DNA from: an uncultured Bacillota bacterium
GTDB taxonomy: Bacteria > Bacillota_I > Bacilli_A > RF39 > UBA660
Direction: 5' to 3'
Length of the DNA stretch: 5,070 bases
NCBI GenBank assembly: GCA_947383065.1
Contig: CANDCB010000087.1
Coordinates: 1 to 5,070 of the forward strand
Shown here one piece after another: positions 5,027 to 5,070 of this stretch. The position numbers and the translations under genes are program-made. Below the pieces are notes generated by a model. The model made no database searches. It had not been told where the DNA came from and worked only from the letters and a program-made list of their open reading frames with translations. How positions within the stretch are numbered: position 1 is the first letter of the stretch; each line of letters begins with the position of its first letter.

Positions 5027-5070
5027 AGATCGGAAGAGCACACGTCTGAACTCCAGTCACGGTACCTTAT
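5027..5070 (+). other. Illumina TruSeq adapter and index contamination (non-genomic)
   Basis: Starting with AGATCGGAAGAGC at 5027, all 34 bases to 5060 match the TruSeq read-1 3' adapter from memory, ending in CTCCAGTCAC. The next eight bases, GGTACCTT (5061-5068), sit exactly where the i7 index lies; I recall this octamer as a standard unique dual index. The last two bases, AT, begin the following constant segment. Base composition also jumps sharply from the AT-rich genome. The end of this contig is therefore untrimmed read-through and should be removed. Confidence 0.98.

Noticed and set aside
5028..5069. Apparent continuation of the last ORF as DRKSTRLNSSHGTL
   Set aside because: It is the translation of sequencing adapter and index, not coding DNA.

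Overview
The window is very AT-rich with strong Shine-Dalgarno sites, single-arm secreted or membrane proteins and A/T-ending codons read with the standard bacterial code (TGG for Trp, no in-frame TGA needed). This suggests a low-GC Gram-positive bacterium (Bacillota, perhaps a gut Bacilli/Erysipelotrichia/RF39-like lineage). The assignment is inferred from composition and gene style only. Every recognisable gene is on the + strand.

Layout. Bases 1-271 hold the possible tail of an upstream gene, an 11-bp inverted repeat, an intrinsic terminator and an extended -10 promoter. A divergent ribose-phosphate pyrophosphokinase (PRPP synthetase) follows at 272-1411. An 87-bp gap carries three hexamers at an exact 11-bp period, resembling an OmpR/PhoB-family operator. 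It precedes a membrane-anchored HtrA-type serine protease with a cytoplasmic zinc ribbon (1499-2941) and its terminator. A good promoter (TTTACA-N17-TATACT) then drives a small rhomboid intramembrane protease (3087-3644). A signal-peptide-bearing beta-solenoid (bactofilin-like) membrane protein (3699-4754) comes next and ends at a 13-bp terminator stem. A last gene starts at 4872 and is cut off.

The final 44 bases (5027-5070) are not genomic. They are the Illumina TruSeq read-1 adapter plus an 8-nt index and two bases of the next constant segment. The last gene therefore has only 52 genuine residues, and any annotation reading into DRKSTRLNSSH is an artefact.

How the genes fit together. HtrA, rhomboid and solenoid protein all act at the cell envelope: one cleaves misfolded extracytoplasmic proteins, one cleaves within the membrane, and one is probably structural. 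They look like a loose envelope neighbourhood rather than one tight operon, because a terminator and a new promoter separate htrA from the rhomboid gene. The rhomboid and solenoid genes are 54 bp apart with no convincing terminator and are probably co-transcribed. The PRPP synthetase is a housekeeping enzyme with no metabolic partner in view. I found no CRISPR array, RNA gene, mobile element or evident new defence system. The most notable points are the adapter tail, the putative htrA operator, the zinc-ribbon HtrA architecture, the divergent PRPP synthetase and the exported solenoid protein. Two start sites were moved downstream to GTG codons on Shine-Dalgarno and signal-peptide evidence.
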